A DNA stretch of 13,803 bases from Bacteroidales bacterium (GTDB lineage: Bacteria > Bacteroidota > Bacteroidia > Bacteroidales > UBA12077), in assembly GCA_030600865.1 (NCBI GenBank), contig JAUVUS010000015.1, positions 1-13,803 on the forward strand, written 5' to 3'. Made by a program: the position numbers and the translations under genes. Under the pieces are notes generated by a model. It saw only the letters and a list, made by a program, of their open reading frames with translations. It did no database searches and was not told where the DNA came from. Of the stretch, positions 5,629 through 12,589 are shown piece by piece; the stretch's first letter is position 1, and each line of letters begins with the position of its first letter.

Positions 5629-5656
5629 CCTTTTGTTAACTTTAAGGCAAAAAGCG

Positions 5657-6112
5657 ATGAATATTTGGCAGAAATTGAGGCAAGCTAGTGGATTATCTTT
5701 TGAAGAAATTAAAAAGAAAACTGGTGTTCCTATCAATACATTGAAGAATATAGAAAGCAGATTAGATAAAAAGAAGTTAAACCCTGATTATGTATGTGAA
5801 CTATCAAAGTTTTACTCAACATTAAGTGGATGTGTTAACTATGACACAGAATATCATACCTTAATGCAGGAAGCCGGGTATAAAATCCCGAAAAAATACT
5901 TTGATCATAGTGAAAAAGTCAAACTGTCCAGTAGTGAAAATAAGGTGGTGCAAAGTTTTAATGGTACTAATGAAGAGAAAGAGTTTATCAGGCTTATCCT
6001 TTTTGTGATGAAAAATAAGCGTGAATTACTTGAAATATTTGAAGATCCCACAGATTTTGAAAACTATATTGCTCATAAAGCTGAATTTAGAAAGTGGTTC
6101 GACGAAACCTAA
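5657..6112 (+). CDS. XRE/Cro-CI-type HTH transcriptional regulator
   Basis: A 151-residue protein counted from the ATG at 5657. Residues 4-34 are a Cro/CI-type HTH: WQKLRQASGLSFEEIKKKTG (4-23), then VPINTLKNIESR with the recognition helix (24-35), followed by LNPDYVCELSKFYS (41-54). The middle (60-105) is unassigned. The C-terminal part (NEEKEFIRLILFVMKNKREL, 105-124) is helical and may dimerise. An in-frame TTG at 5633 would add eight residues, but it overlaps the probable promoter and the operator palindrome sits just upstream, so ATG is preferred. It probably represses itself and the divergent excisionase-like gene, acting as the switch of the element. The gene converges on the integrase gene with only 2 nt between the stops. 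Confidence 0.75.
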   Translation: MNIWQKLRQASGLSFEEIKKKTGVPINTLKNIESRLDKKKLNPDYVCELSKFYSTLSGCVNYDTEYHTLMQEAGYKIPKKYFDHSEKVKLSSSENKVVQSFNGTNEEKEFIRLILFVMKNKRELLEIFEDPTDFENYIAHKAEFRKWFDET

Positions 6113-6114
6113 TC

Positions 6115-7341
6115 TTAACCATATATCTTATTAATTGCATTTGACATTTGAGCCTCATCAAAGCTCTTTAAGTAAATTTCCGTAATCCGAATCGAAGAAT
6201 GCTTTAATAATTTTGAAACTTCATATACCCCGACTCCTTTATTTAAAGCTATGGTAGCAAAAGTATGCCTCGCACTATGAAACCCAAAGCGTTGATCAAT
6301 ATCTGCAAGCGCAGCTATTTTCTTTAAATCTTTATTCACCAGTGCATTAGATGATGAGATTCTTCGTCTTAGCTCAAATGGGTCTTTATACTCTTTGTCG
6401 ATCAAAGGAAAGACAAAATCATTGGGCTTTTTATTCTTAAATCCGAACTCCTCCAGCACCGAAATAGACTGCAATGTCAGCTTAAAGGTTGCTGTCTCTC
6501 CTGTTTTTCCCATACGGTATGACAAAAGGAAATCATCACTTATATCCTGTTTTCGAAGGTTACATACATCAGCAAAGCGCATACCACAACTGAAATAAGA
6601 AAAAATGAAATAACGCTGTGATCTTCCTATGCTTGTTTTTATTGATAAGTCAAGGTCAACAATCCTTAACATCTCCTTTTCGTTCAGTTTGACCTTGTTG
6701 GTTTTCTCAGTTCGGAGCTTCTTTTTAAAGAATGGGTAGTATTCCTGCCCGATTTGATTTTCAGTTAGTGCTCGTCCGAAAACTTGCCTGATTGTTTTTA
6801 AATCTTTGTGTATGGTATTAACCTTATTTTTAAGTTTATTCTGCATATAAGATTCGTAATCATTCAGGAACTCCACTGTTATATCTCTGAAGTCTAATTC
6901 TCTTGTTTTTACGTACTCCCGAAACTTTTTTAATGATGATCTCGTCTTTAAATAAGTTGTTACAGTGCCGGAATCTCTTATTTGCTGTAATACCCTTTCG
7001 CTGTATCTGAAGAAGTCTGTCTCCTTTTCATCATCATCCTGCATGTACTTCATAATAGCATTCAGTGTTGGTGCTATCCTATTTGCCTCGAAGTAATAAT
7101 GTGCAGATTCTAGCTTATATAAAAGATCTTTAAGAATCTGATTTTTGCCTTTGTATTGCGGATCAGATTTTTTAATCCACGAACCGTACTGAGAATCTTT
7201 TTCAAAGTCCTGACCACGAACCATAAGACCAGTGTTAAGCCGGCGCATCACCCTATTTTTTGTAAGCCTTATATATACAGTCTGACGTCCGTCTAAACGA
7301 ATTTTACTGTTCAATTCCAGTCTAAAAAATGCAATCTTCAT
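6115..7341 (-). CDS. Tyrosine recombinase/integrase (CTn-type, Arm-SAM5-catalytic)
   Basis: A 408-residue site-specific tyrosine recombinase that would integrate and excise the element. Residues 1-95 form the arm-type DNA-binding domain (RLDGRQTVYIRLTKNRVMRR, 15-34), about 105-200 the SAM-like core-binding domain, and 215-400 the catalytic domain. The full catalytic set is visible: Arg255 in SCGMRFAD, Lys279 in RMGKT, His355 and Arg358 in HSARH, His381 in LLKHSS and nucleophile Tyr390 in EIYLK. Length and layout match integrases of Bacteroidota conjugative and mobilizable elements. Unusually for the window it has a strong Shine-Dalgarno (GGAGG, 7347-7351 on the minus strand, 5 nt before the ATG) and an exact -7 box. 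No intrinsic terminator follows; the transcript runs towards the regulator gene. It looks intact and functional. Confidence 0.95.
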   Translation of the reverse strand: MKIAFFRLELNSKIRLDGRQTVYIRLTKNRVMRRLNTGLMVRGQDFEKDSQYGSWIKKSDPQYKGKNQILKDLLYKLESAHYYFEANRIAPTLNAIMKYMQDDDEKETDFFRYSERVLQQIRDSGTVTTYLKTRSSLKKFREYVKTRELDFRDITVEFLNDYESYMQNKLKNKVNTIHKDLKTIRQVFGRALTENQIGQEYYPFFKKKLRTEKTNKVKLNEKEMLRIVDLDLSIKTSIGRSQRYFIFSYFSCGMRFADVCNLRKQDISDDFLLSYRMGKTGETATFKLTLQSISVLEEFGFKNKKPNDFVFPLIDKEYKDPFELRRRISSSNALVNKDLKKIAALADIDQRFGFHSARHTFATIALNKGVGVYEVSKLLKHSSIRITEIYLKSFDEAQMSNAINKIYG

Positions 7342-7346
7342 TTCAA

Positions 7347-7371
7347 CCTCCTTTTTTTATTTACAAAACTA
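7347..7371 (-). promoter_or_regulatory. Integrase promoter -7 box and Shine-Dalgarno
   Basis: Minus strand: TAGTTTTG (7364-7371) matches TAnnTTTG exactly, and GGAGG (7347-7351) lies 5 nt before the ATG at 7341. The -33 box is weak. The implied leader is about 18 nt. Confidence 0.5.
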
Positions 7372-7384
7372 AAATTTCTTAATT

Positions 7385-7402
7385 CTGAAACTAGGCTGAA
7401 AC
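7385..7402. repeat. Tandem CTGAAAC sites at 11-bp spacing
   Basis: CTGAAAC at 7385-7391 and 7396-7402, one helical turn apart, just upstream of the integrase -7 box. The second copy is part of AGGCTGAAAC, which is repeated exactly at 5551-5560. Candidate integrase arm sites. Confidence 0.4.
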
Positions 7403-7560
7403 CTTAGACTTCCGTGACTTTCCGCAAAATGTATGTGTTTTGCCGGATCGAAAGAAGTCTGTTAAGCTTGATGTTATGACGGATAAGATTTTTAGAAGCT
7501 TTTGGCGGTAATCCACGGTAGTAAAGGGATGTAGGCAATATCCTCCCTGGGTCACAAAAC

Positions 7561-7585
7561 AAAAAAGGTTGGTGTTAACCAACCT
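7561..7585 (-). terminator. Intrinsic terminator of the small secreted-protein gene
   Basis: Perfect 8-bp stem AGGTTGGT (7566-7573) / ACCAACCT (7578-7585) with a 4-nt loop. On the minus strand it is followed by a run of T (TTTTTTGTTTTG). It lies 22 nt past the stop at 7608 and also marks the probable end of chromosomal sequence towards the element. Confidence 0.85.
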
Positions 7586-7607
7586 GCTATTTTGAATCTT
7601 AATAATT

Positions 7608-8003
7608 TTATTGTACCAAAAATAATTTTATTAATGATGATCCCTTCTTATTATCCTCAAAATGAATTAAAATATCATAAAACCCTGTTTTTGTGCATTT
7701 AAACATAAACTTTTCATAATATTTTCCACCAACATAGTTTGCTGCAACCACTTTATCATGATCAAGTATTTCAATAACTGCTACACCGGGAAAGTCTCCT
7801 ATATGATTTAAAACAATAAACTTATAAAGAGAATTTTTATTTAAAGTAATTGTAAGAAAATACTCATTCTCATATTGATTTGCACTTATTTTCTTTAGCT
7901 CAAACTGAAACTCCTTGATAAAAATATCTTTCTGAGCAAATAAATTTTTGGAAACTAATTGCAGTAGTAAAATAGTAAAAAACAGATATAAAATCTTTTT
8001 CAT
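7608..8003 (-). CDS. Small secreted/periplasmic hypothetical protein
   Basis: A 131-residue protein with a clear Sec signal peptide: MKK, hydrophobic ILYLFFTILLLQLVSKNLFA, likely cleaved near residue 23-24 (FAQ-K). The mature part alternates polar and hydrophobic residues as in a beta sandwich (NEYFLTITLNKNSLYKFIVL, 46-65; GFYDILIHFEDN, 107-118). This suggests a domain like those on cell-surface or periplasmic binding proteins, but no family is recognised. It is a single-gene unit with a well-matched promoter and a strong terminator, lying between the exb operon and the integrase. It could be the first chromosomal gene beyond the element or a passenger of the element; base composition does not decide. 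Confidence 0.7.
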   Translation of the reverse strand: MKKILYLFFTILLLQLVSKNLFAQKDIFIKEFQFELKKISANQYENEYFLTITLNKNSLYKFIVLNHIGDFPGVAVIEILDHDKVVAANYVGGKYYEKFMFKCTKTGFYDILIHFEDNKKGSSLIKLFLVQ

Positions 8004-8020
8004 GGTACCAATATTAATTA

Positions 8021-8053
8021 CAAAGGTATAAATTACTCCTGTTTTGATGCAAA
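8021..8053 (-). promoter_or_regulatory. Bacteroidota-type promoter of the small secreted-protein gene
   Basis: Minus strand: TTTG (8050-8053), 21 nt, then TACCTTTG (8021-8028). This fits the Bacteroidota sigma consensus TTTG-N19-21-TAnnTTTG. The start codon at 8003 would be about 12 nt from the transcription start. Confidence 0.65.
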
Positions 8054-8143
8054 TAGTCTATCAATATACTAAATATAATTAATACAAATATAAGTTTTAT
8101 TTGAAAATGTATAAATTTTTCAATTTACTAAATTAATATATAC

Positions 8144-8174
8144 AAAAAAAGGAGATGAATAATCCATCTCCTTT
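8144..8174 (-). terminator. Intrinsic terminator of the exb operon
   Basis: Perfect 10-bp stem AAAGGAGATG (8148-8157) / CATCTCCTTT (8165-8174) with a 7-nt loop, followed on the minus strand by a run of seven T. It lies 19 nt past the stop of the second exbD gene. Confidence 0.9.
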
Positions 8175-8193
8175 CTTAGATAAATTTTATATT

Positions 8194-8670
8194 TTATTCA
8201 ATTGCTTCTACTTTTCTTGTAGAATAATTGATTTTAAGAGCACTGGCTTTACGTAATTCCTGCTTAACATCAACAACAATACCCATTTTAGTTTTATCAT
8301 CAACTTTAAGAGAAACAGTCATTAAAGGACGTTCTTTTTCGTCCATTTTTTCTCTTTCAGCAAAAACGTAATCACGTATATCAGCAACTTTAGCAAAAGC
8401 ATCATTTAACTGAATTCTGGGTTCTGTTCCATACATTGCCTGAAATGTTGCACCCTTTGGTTTACCAATATTAATATAACTTACCAAAGATTTTCTTTCA
8501 AGTTTTTTAACTTCGGTTGCACCAGGTAAATGTTGTTCTATTTTTAATGTTGTTTCTCTCATCACGGTACTTACCATAAAGAAAAATAACAACATAAAAA
8601 CTATATCCGGCAATGAAGCTGTAGAAATTTGTGGTATTCCACCTTTTCCTTTTCGTTCGAATTTGGCCAT
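8194..8670 (-). CDS. exbD: ExbD/TolR-family biopolymer transport protein (second copy)
   Basis: A 158-residue inner-membrane protein of a proton-driven motor. The N-terminus is cytoplasmic and basic (MAKFERKGKGGIPQISTASL). One membrane helix follows (residues 21-38, PDIVFMLLFFFMVSTVM) with the conserved proton-relay Asp22. The periplasmic domain runs from about 40 to 158 and ends TRKVEAIE. Together with ExbB it would pass proton-motive energy to TonB-type transport or a related envelope process. The gene is last in the operon, starts 1 nt past the previous stop, and has a clear GGAGG (8679-8683 on the minus strand) inside the end of the upstream gene, pointing to translational coupling. It differs markedly from the first ExbD, so the two probably pair as a heteromer rather than being a recent duplicate. 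Confidence 0.92.
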   Translation of the reverse strand: MAKFERKGKGGIPQISTASLPDIVFMLLFFFMVSTVMRETTLKIEQHLPGATEVKKLERKSLVSYINIGKPKGATFQAMYGTEPRIQLNDAFAKVADIRDYVFAEREKMDEKERPLMTVSLKVDDKTKMGIVVDVKQELRKASALKINYSTRKVEAIE

Positions 8671-8671
8671 A

Positions 8672-9247
8672 TTAATTTCCTCCGATATTTTTAGGTTCAG
8701 CTTCAGAAATAATCTGAGGATAATATTTTTTTATAGCATCCTGCTTTTCTTTTGGTAAATCGTTAAAATGTCTACCAAATTTCTGCATGGCAACTTCACC
8801 TCTTACTTCGTTGTATGCAGCAATTAATTCATTTTGAACTTTTATATACATACCATAAGAAGTGCCTCTATCGTTTTGCAAAGAGATAATCCCTTTTGAA
8901 ACCATAACTTCTCCAAAATAATCAATTTCTGTAGGTCTTTTTTCTGGCAGATTATCTTTATTTAGAGGATTAACTATAAATTTCTTAGCATCTTCCTTAA
9001 TTTTATGAACATTCATTGGTATACCTTCCACCAAAATCTGATCACTTGAATTAATTAGAACTACATAAACATTTCGCTCTTTAATCTGATCTTTACTCTC
9101 TTCTTGATCTGGATTATACGGAGGCATTTGTCTGGATAATCCTGTATCAATATCCATAGTAGTGGCAACAAGGAAAAAGATAAGCAATAGGAATGCAATA
9201 TCAGCCATAGTTGCTGCACTAAATTCTCCTGTGGGTCTTTTTGGCAT
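8672..9247 (-). CDS. exbD: ExbD/TolR-family biopolymer transport protein (first copy)
   Basis: A 191-residue ExbD homologue. A short cytoplasmic stretch (MPKRPTGEFSAATM) leads into one membrane helix at 15-31 (ADIAFLLLIFFLVATTM) carrying conserved Asp16, the proton-conducting residue. The periplasmic part is longer than in the second copy. It includes YVVLINSSDQILVEGIP (61-77), a middle YGEV/FGEVMVSKGIISLQ-like segment (111-124) and a hydrophilic tail (KEKQDAIKKYYPQIISEAEP, 167-186). That tail length is typical of the first of the paired ExbD proteins in Bacteroidota. It is separated from the upstream 4-TM gene by 59 nt containing a GGAGG/CCTCC hairpin and is followed almost without gap by the second exbD. 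Confidence 0.92.
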   Translation of the reverse strand: MPKRPTGEFSAATMADIAFLLLIFFLVATTMDIDTGLSRQMPPYNPDQEESKDQIKERNVYVVLINSSDQILVEGIPMNVHKIKEDAKKFIVNPLNKDNLPEKRPTEIDYFGEVMVSKGIISLQNDRGTSYGMYIKVQNELIAAYNEVRGEVAMQKFGRHFNDLPKEKQDAIKKYYPQIISEAEPKNIGGN

Positions 9248-9278
9248 AGACTTATTTTTTATAAATTTAAAATAGCCT

Positions 9279-9296
9279 GGAGGGTTTCACGCCTCC
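9279..9296 (-). promoter_or_regulatory. Intercistronic hairpin in the exb operon
   Basis: GGAGG (9279-9283) and CCTCC (9292-9296) pair around an 8-nt loop in the 59-nt gap before exbD. On the minus strand an AT-rich stretch (CTATTTTAAATTTATAAAAAA) follows after a few bases. It may be a weak attenuator or an RNA-processing site setting the ExbB:ExbD ratio. Confidence 0.45.
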
Positions 9297-9306
9297 TTGC
9301 TATATA

Positions 9307-9738
9307 CTATTTAAAAACTTTAGACACTTCAGTATATATCATTGACACAATTGCAATAATGGCCAATACATATATTGAATTAATCATAGTTCCTGCATAT
9401 TTTAATGTCGAAGGAACATCATACTGAACTAAATCAGGGTTTCTTATTCCTAGCACTTCACTTGAAGATAAGCCGTAAGATATTGCAATTACAACAACCA
9501 AGGCAACAATCCCTAATAAGCCTTTTTTTGCATTTTTAGGATTTGTTATCATTTGAATTACCGGGAATATAACTGTAAATCCAACAGCGATACCAGTTAA
9601 TAAAACTGCCCATAATAAAAATATGTTTGTATATACCGGCTGACCGCTAATATCCTCACCACCTGCATAAAATAATATAGTTAATAAAGCAGATATGGCA
9701 AGAAGGACAATTAAAGCTATCCTTAAAATTTTACTCAT
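9307..9738 (-). CDS. Four-helix membrane protein of the exb operon
   Basis: A 143-residue integral membrane protein with four predicted helices, at about residues 5-24, 39-61, 73-90 and 117-139, joined by short loops (positive ITNPKNAKKG at 64-73, polar SSSEVLGIRNPDLVQYD at 91-107). No enzymatic motif is seen. It lies between exbB and exbD, 6 nt after the exbB stop, an arrangement I associate with Bacteroidota TonB-energising loci, where the protein has no assigned role. Context suggests an accessory part of the ExbB-ExbD motor complex, but the sequence alone does not show this. Annotated as a membrane protein, not as ExbB or ExbD. Confidence 0.8.
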   Translation of the reverse strand: MSKILRIALIVLLAISALLTILFYAGGEDISGQPVYTNIFLLWAVLLTGIAVGFTVIFPVIQMITNPKNAKKGLLGIVALVVVIAISYGLSSSEVLGIRNPDLVQYDVPSTLKYAGTMINSIYVLAIIAIVSMIYTEVSKVFK

Positions 9739-9744
9739 GATTTA

Positions 9745-10584
9745 TTATTTTTTATGATTGTATTTTACTAATATATCAATTAACGAAATTGAAGCATCTT
9801 CCATATCGCTTACAATGCCATCGATCTTTGAAATAATATAGTTATAAAATACTTGTAAGATAACCGCAACGATCAAACCAGACACTGTTGTAATCAATGC
9901 AACTTTAATACCTCCGGCAACCAATGATGGAGAAATATCACCGGCAGCTTCAATAGAGTCAAAAGCACCAATCATACCAATTACTGTACCCATGAAACCT
10001 AACATAGGAGCTGTAGCAATAAATAATGAAATCCAGGTAATACCTTTTTCTAATAATGCCATTTGAACTGAACCGTAAGAAACTACTGATTTCTCAACAA
10101 CTTCAATACCTTCGTCTATTCTGTCAAGGCCTTGATAGAAGATACTGGCAACAGGACCTTTTGTATTACGACAAACATCTTTTGCAGCTTCAACACCACC
10201 TTGAGCTAATGCTTCTTCAACAGCAAATAAAAGTTTTTTAGTGTTAGTAGATGCAAGATTTAAATAAATAATTCTTTCGATAGAGAGAGCTAAACCTAAA
10301 ATTAAACAAAGAAGTACAACACCCATAAATCCAGGTCCACCTTCAATAAATTTAAGTTTAATTTGTTTGTGTATTCCCGGGCCTTCTTCAACCTCAGCAA
10401 CAACTTCTTCAGCAATTTCTTCTTCAACAACAGCTGCAGTATCTTCAACTGCTTCTTCCATTTCCATTGAATCTGTTTGTTCAACAGTTGTTTCATCAGT
10501 TGTTTCTTCTTGAGCAACTGTGTAGAATGACGCTCCTAATAAAAGCATCCCAAAAACTGCTATAAATGCAAATAATTTTTTCAT
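9745..10584 (-). CDS. exbB: MotA/TolQ/ExbB proton channel protein
   Basis: A 279-residue inner-membrane proton-channel subunit. The N-terminus has a signal-like helix (MKKLFAFIAVFGMLLLGASF), then an acidic linker (residues 26-68, rich in Glu, Thr and Val) that is typical of Bacteroidota ExbB and absent from proteobacterial ones. Transmembrane helices follow at about 84-104, 179-205 and 223-248. The signature APMLGFMGTVIGMIGAF (192-208) and TTVSGLIVAV (232-241) are the conserved channel-forming segments. With the ExbD proteins it would couple the proton gradient to TonB-dependent uptake. It is the first gene of the operon, 79 nt downstream of a tRNA-Ser gene on the same strand. No strong promoter is seen between them, so read-through from the tRNA is possible. 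Confidence 0.93.
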   Translation of the reverse strand: MKKLFAFIAVFGMLLLGASFYTVAQEETTDETTVEQTDSMEMEEAVEDTAAVVEEEIAEEVVAEVEEGPGIHKQIKLKFIEGGPGFMGVVLLCLILGLALSIERIIYLNLASTNTKKLLFAVEEALAQGGVEAAKDVCRNTKGPVASIFYQGLDRIDEGIEVVEKSVVSYGSVQMALLEKGITWISLFIATAPMLGFMGTVIGMIGAFDSIEAAGDISPSLVAGGIKVALITTVSGLIVAVILQVFYNYIISKIDGIVSDMEDASISLIDILVKYNHKK

Positions 10585-10662
10585 GGTTTGTTTTCTGTTT
10601 AAATTATTAACGATTTTTATGTATGTAAAATTATTAAAAAATTCACTAATTAAAAATTATTG

Positions 10663-10750
10663 CGGAGAAAGGGGGATTCGAACCCACGATACCCTTTAGA
10701 GGTATACACGCTTTCCAAGCGTGCGCCTTCGACCACTCGGCCATTTCTCC
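10663..10750 (-). tRNA. tRNA-Ser (anticodon GGA)
   Basis: 88-nt class II tRNA. Acceptor GGAGAAA pairs with TTTCTCC and the discriminator is G; the 3' CCA is not encoded. The D-arm is GGCCGAGTGGTCGAAGGC. The anticodon stem CACGC/GCGTG encloses loop TTGGAAA, giving anticodon GGA at 10714-10716. The long variable arm is ATACC-N-GGTAT as in tRNA-Ser. The T-arm is GTGGG-TTCGAAT-CCCCC, with one U-C mismatch in the second pair. It reads UCC/UCU serine codons. Confidence 0.95.
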
Positions 10751-10811
10751 TTCACGTACCTCCCTTAATTCAGGGGCACAAAATACGAAAAAATAAGTAA
10801 AATCAAACAAA

Positions 10812-11849
10812 TTATTTTGTTATTTCACCACTAATCGATTTATTTAGTATTGATTTAGTTGTATCAATATCTAATTTCTGTCCAAGTAAATGCATTAGTT
10901 TTGCAACAGCAGCTTCGGTTGTAATATCAAAACCGCTTACAACACCCGATTTTAACAGGGCGTTACCTGTTTCATATTTTGTCATATCAACACTACCTGC
11001 AGAACATTGAGTAACATTTAAAATTATTTTACCTTTATTAATTACATTTTTTAATTCATTTAAAAACCATTTCTCCGTTGGTGCATTTCCAGCTCCATAA
11101 GTTTCCAAAATTATTGCTTTAATATTTTTAATATTTAAGATTGTGTGTATTGTTTCTTTACTTATTCCGGGGAAAATTTTGAGCACAGCAATATTTGCAT
11201 CTAATTCTGTATGAATTTTTAGTTCTTTATGAGAAGTAGAATAATGAATTGCTCCATAATTAAATTTTAAATTTATACCTGCTTCAGCAAGATTTGGATA
11301 ATTAGGAGATTCAAAAGCATTAAAATGTTCCGAATTATATTTAGTTGTTCTGTTTCCACGCATAAGTTTATTTTCAAAATAAACACATACTTCAGGAGCA
11401 AGAGCTTGTCCATTTTTTTCGGTAGCAGCAATCTCAATTGCTGATATTAGATTTTCTTTACCATCAGTACGCAAAGTTCCTATAGGTAGTTGAGAACCTG
11501 TGAAAATAACAGGTTTATCAAGATTTTCAAGCATAAAACTTAAAGCCGAGGCAGAATATGCCATCGTATCCGTACCATGTAAAATTACAAATCCGTCATA
11601 TTTTTTATAATTTTCTTTTATCAGTTTTACTAATTTTATCCAGACCTCAGGATTTAAGTTTGAAGAATCTATAACTGGGGAAAAAGAAATTGTAGAAAGA
11701 TTAAAACCAAATCGTTTTAATTCGGGTACCTCATCAAGAATCTGATCAAAATCGAAAGGGGATAATACTCCCGTTACAGAATCTTTGATCATACCGATTG
11801 TACCTCCAGTATAAATTATTAATATTGATTTTGATCTAATATCTTCCAT
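10812..11849 (-). CDS. ansA: Type I (cytoplasmic) L-asparaginase
   Basis: A 345-residue asparaginase that hydrolyses L-asparagine to aspartate and ammonia. There is no signal peptide, so it is the cytoplasmic type I enzyme. The first catalytic triad part is IIYTGGTIGM (11-20, nucleophile Thr14). The second is VILHGTDTMAYSASALSFML (88-107, Thr93-Asp94). TGSQLPIG with RTDGKEN (117-133) is also typical, and Lys161 in NKLMRGNRT is the likely catalytic lysine. Length is close to E. coli AnsA (338). It follows the TatD-family gene with 5 nt between them, so the two are probably one transcript. The tRNA-Ser gene follows on the same strand. It looks intact, with all catalytic residues present. Confidence 0.93.
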   Translation of the reverse strand: MEDIRSKSILIIYTGGTIGMIKDSVTGVLSPFDFDQILDEVPELKRFGFNLSTISFSPVIDSSNLNPEVWIKLVKLIKENYKKYDGFVILHGTDTMAYSASALSFMLENLDKPVIFTGSQLPIGTLRTDGKENLISAIEIAATEKNGQALAPEVCVYFENKLMRGNRTTKYNSEHFNAFESPNYPNLAEAGINLKFNYGAIHYSTSHKELKIHTELDANIAVLKIFPGISKETIHTILNIKNIKAIILETYGAGNAPTEKWFLNELKNVINKGKIILNVTQCSAGSVDMTKYETGNALLKSGVVSGFDITTEAAVAKLMHLLGQKLDIDTTKSILNKSISGEITK

Positions 11850-11854
11850 ATAGT

Positions 11855-12589
11855 TTACAACTTAAATAGTTGTTTGGCATTATAAGTAGTTACTTGTGCT
11901 ACCTCTTCTAATGATATATTCTTAATTTCAGCAATTTTTTGTGCAACATAAAGTACAAAAGCACTTTCGTTTCTTTTACCTCTTTTCGGAACAGGAGCCA
12001 AATATGGTGAATCTGTTTCTAAAACGATATTATTAATGTCAATATTATTCACCACCTTATCCAAACCTGAATTTTTAAAGGTGACAATTCCTCCGATTCC
12101 AATCTTAAAACCCCATTCTATAATTTTTACAGCCTGATTATTACTGCCAGTAAAAGCGTGAAAAACTCCATTAAGTTTTTCATCCATTACTTCATCCATT
12201 ATTCCAAAAATTTCATCAAAAGATTCTCGTGCATGAATAACAATTGGCAAATTGTGTTTTTTTGCCAAATCTATCTGATATCTAAAAACTTCTTCCTGTT
12301 GAGTTTTAAATGATTTATCCCAATATAAATCTATTCCTATTTCACCAATTGCATAAAATTTTCCCTTATCAAGCCAACTTTCAACATTTTTAAGTTCTTC
12401 CTTGTAATTTCCTGTTACTGATGTTGGATGTAAACCCATCATCGGGAAACAAAAGTCAGGATATTTTGCAACAAGATTAAGCAAGTGTTCTGTTGTTGAT
12501 TTATCAACATTTGGAAGAAGAACTTTCTCAACACCATGTTCCTGAGCATTTATAATAACCTGATCGCGATCAGAATCAAACTCAGGCAA
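11855..12589 (-). CDS. TatD-family metal-dependent hydrolase, N-terminus cut off by in-frame stop
   Basis: TatD/YcfH-type amidohydrolase-fold nuclease. The frame from TTG at 12589 gives 244 residues and keeps most metal ligands: GEIGIDLYW (82-90, Glu), IVIHARES (116-123, His119), VFHAFTGS (142-149, His144) and LETDSPYLAPVPKRG (190-204, Asp193). The first ligand motif HxH is missing. Upstream the same frame reads TTT, then TAA at 12593-12595, and then the true N-terminus MQFIDTHTH beginning at ATG 12622; the full protein would be 255 residues. A single base change (TTA Leu to TAA) would explain it. Either the gene is a fresh pseudogene, or there is a sequence error, or the stop is read through. 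Restart at the TTG would give an enzyme without two of its metal-binding histidines. It precedes ansA by 5 nt. Confidence 0.85.
   Translation of the reverse strand: MPEFDSDRDQVIINAQEHGVEKVLLPNVDKSTTEHLLNLVAKYPDFCFPMMGLHPTSVTGNYKEELKNVESWLDKGKFYAIGEIGIDLYWDKSFKTQQEEVFRYQIDLAKKHNLPIVIHARESFDEIFGIMDEVMDEKLNGVFHAFTGSNNQAVKIIEWGFKIGIGGIVTFKNSGLDKVVNNIDINNIVLETDSPYLAPVPKRGKRNESAFVLYVAQKIAEIKNISLEEVAQVTTYNAKQLFKL

Noticed and set aside
5633..5656. Upstream TTG start for the XRE-type regulator
   Set aside because: It lies in the probable promoter, 4 nt past the operator palindrome. The ATG at 5657 gives a normal HTH N-terminus.
7391..7582. 63-codon minus-strand frame between integrase and terminator
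   Set aside because: It starts with TTG inside the terminator hairpin of the secreted-protein gene and has no start signal. The protein has no recognisable pattern, and the stretch is better read as non-coding element-end sequence.
1..7600. CRISPR array, insertion sequence or phage structural genes
   Set aside because: No regularly spaced direct repeats of 25-40 bp, no transposase and no virion gene were found. The only repeats are the short ones listed.
10663..10750. tRNA-Ser as the integration site of the element
   Set aside because: The exb operon and a secreted-protein gene, all chromosomal in type, lie between the tRNA and the integrase, and no copy of the tRNA 3' end was seen near the integrase.
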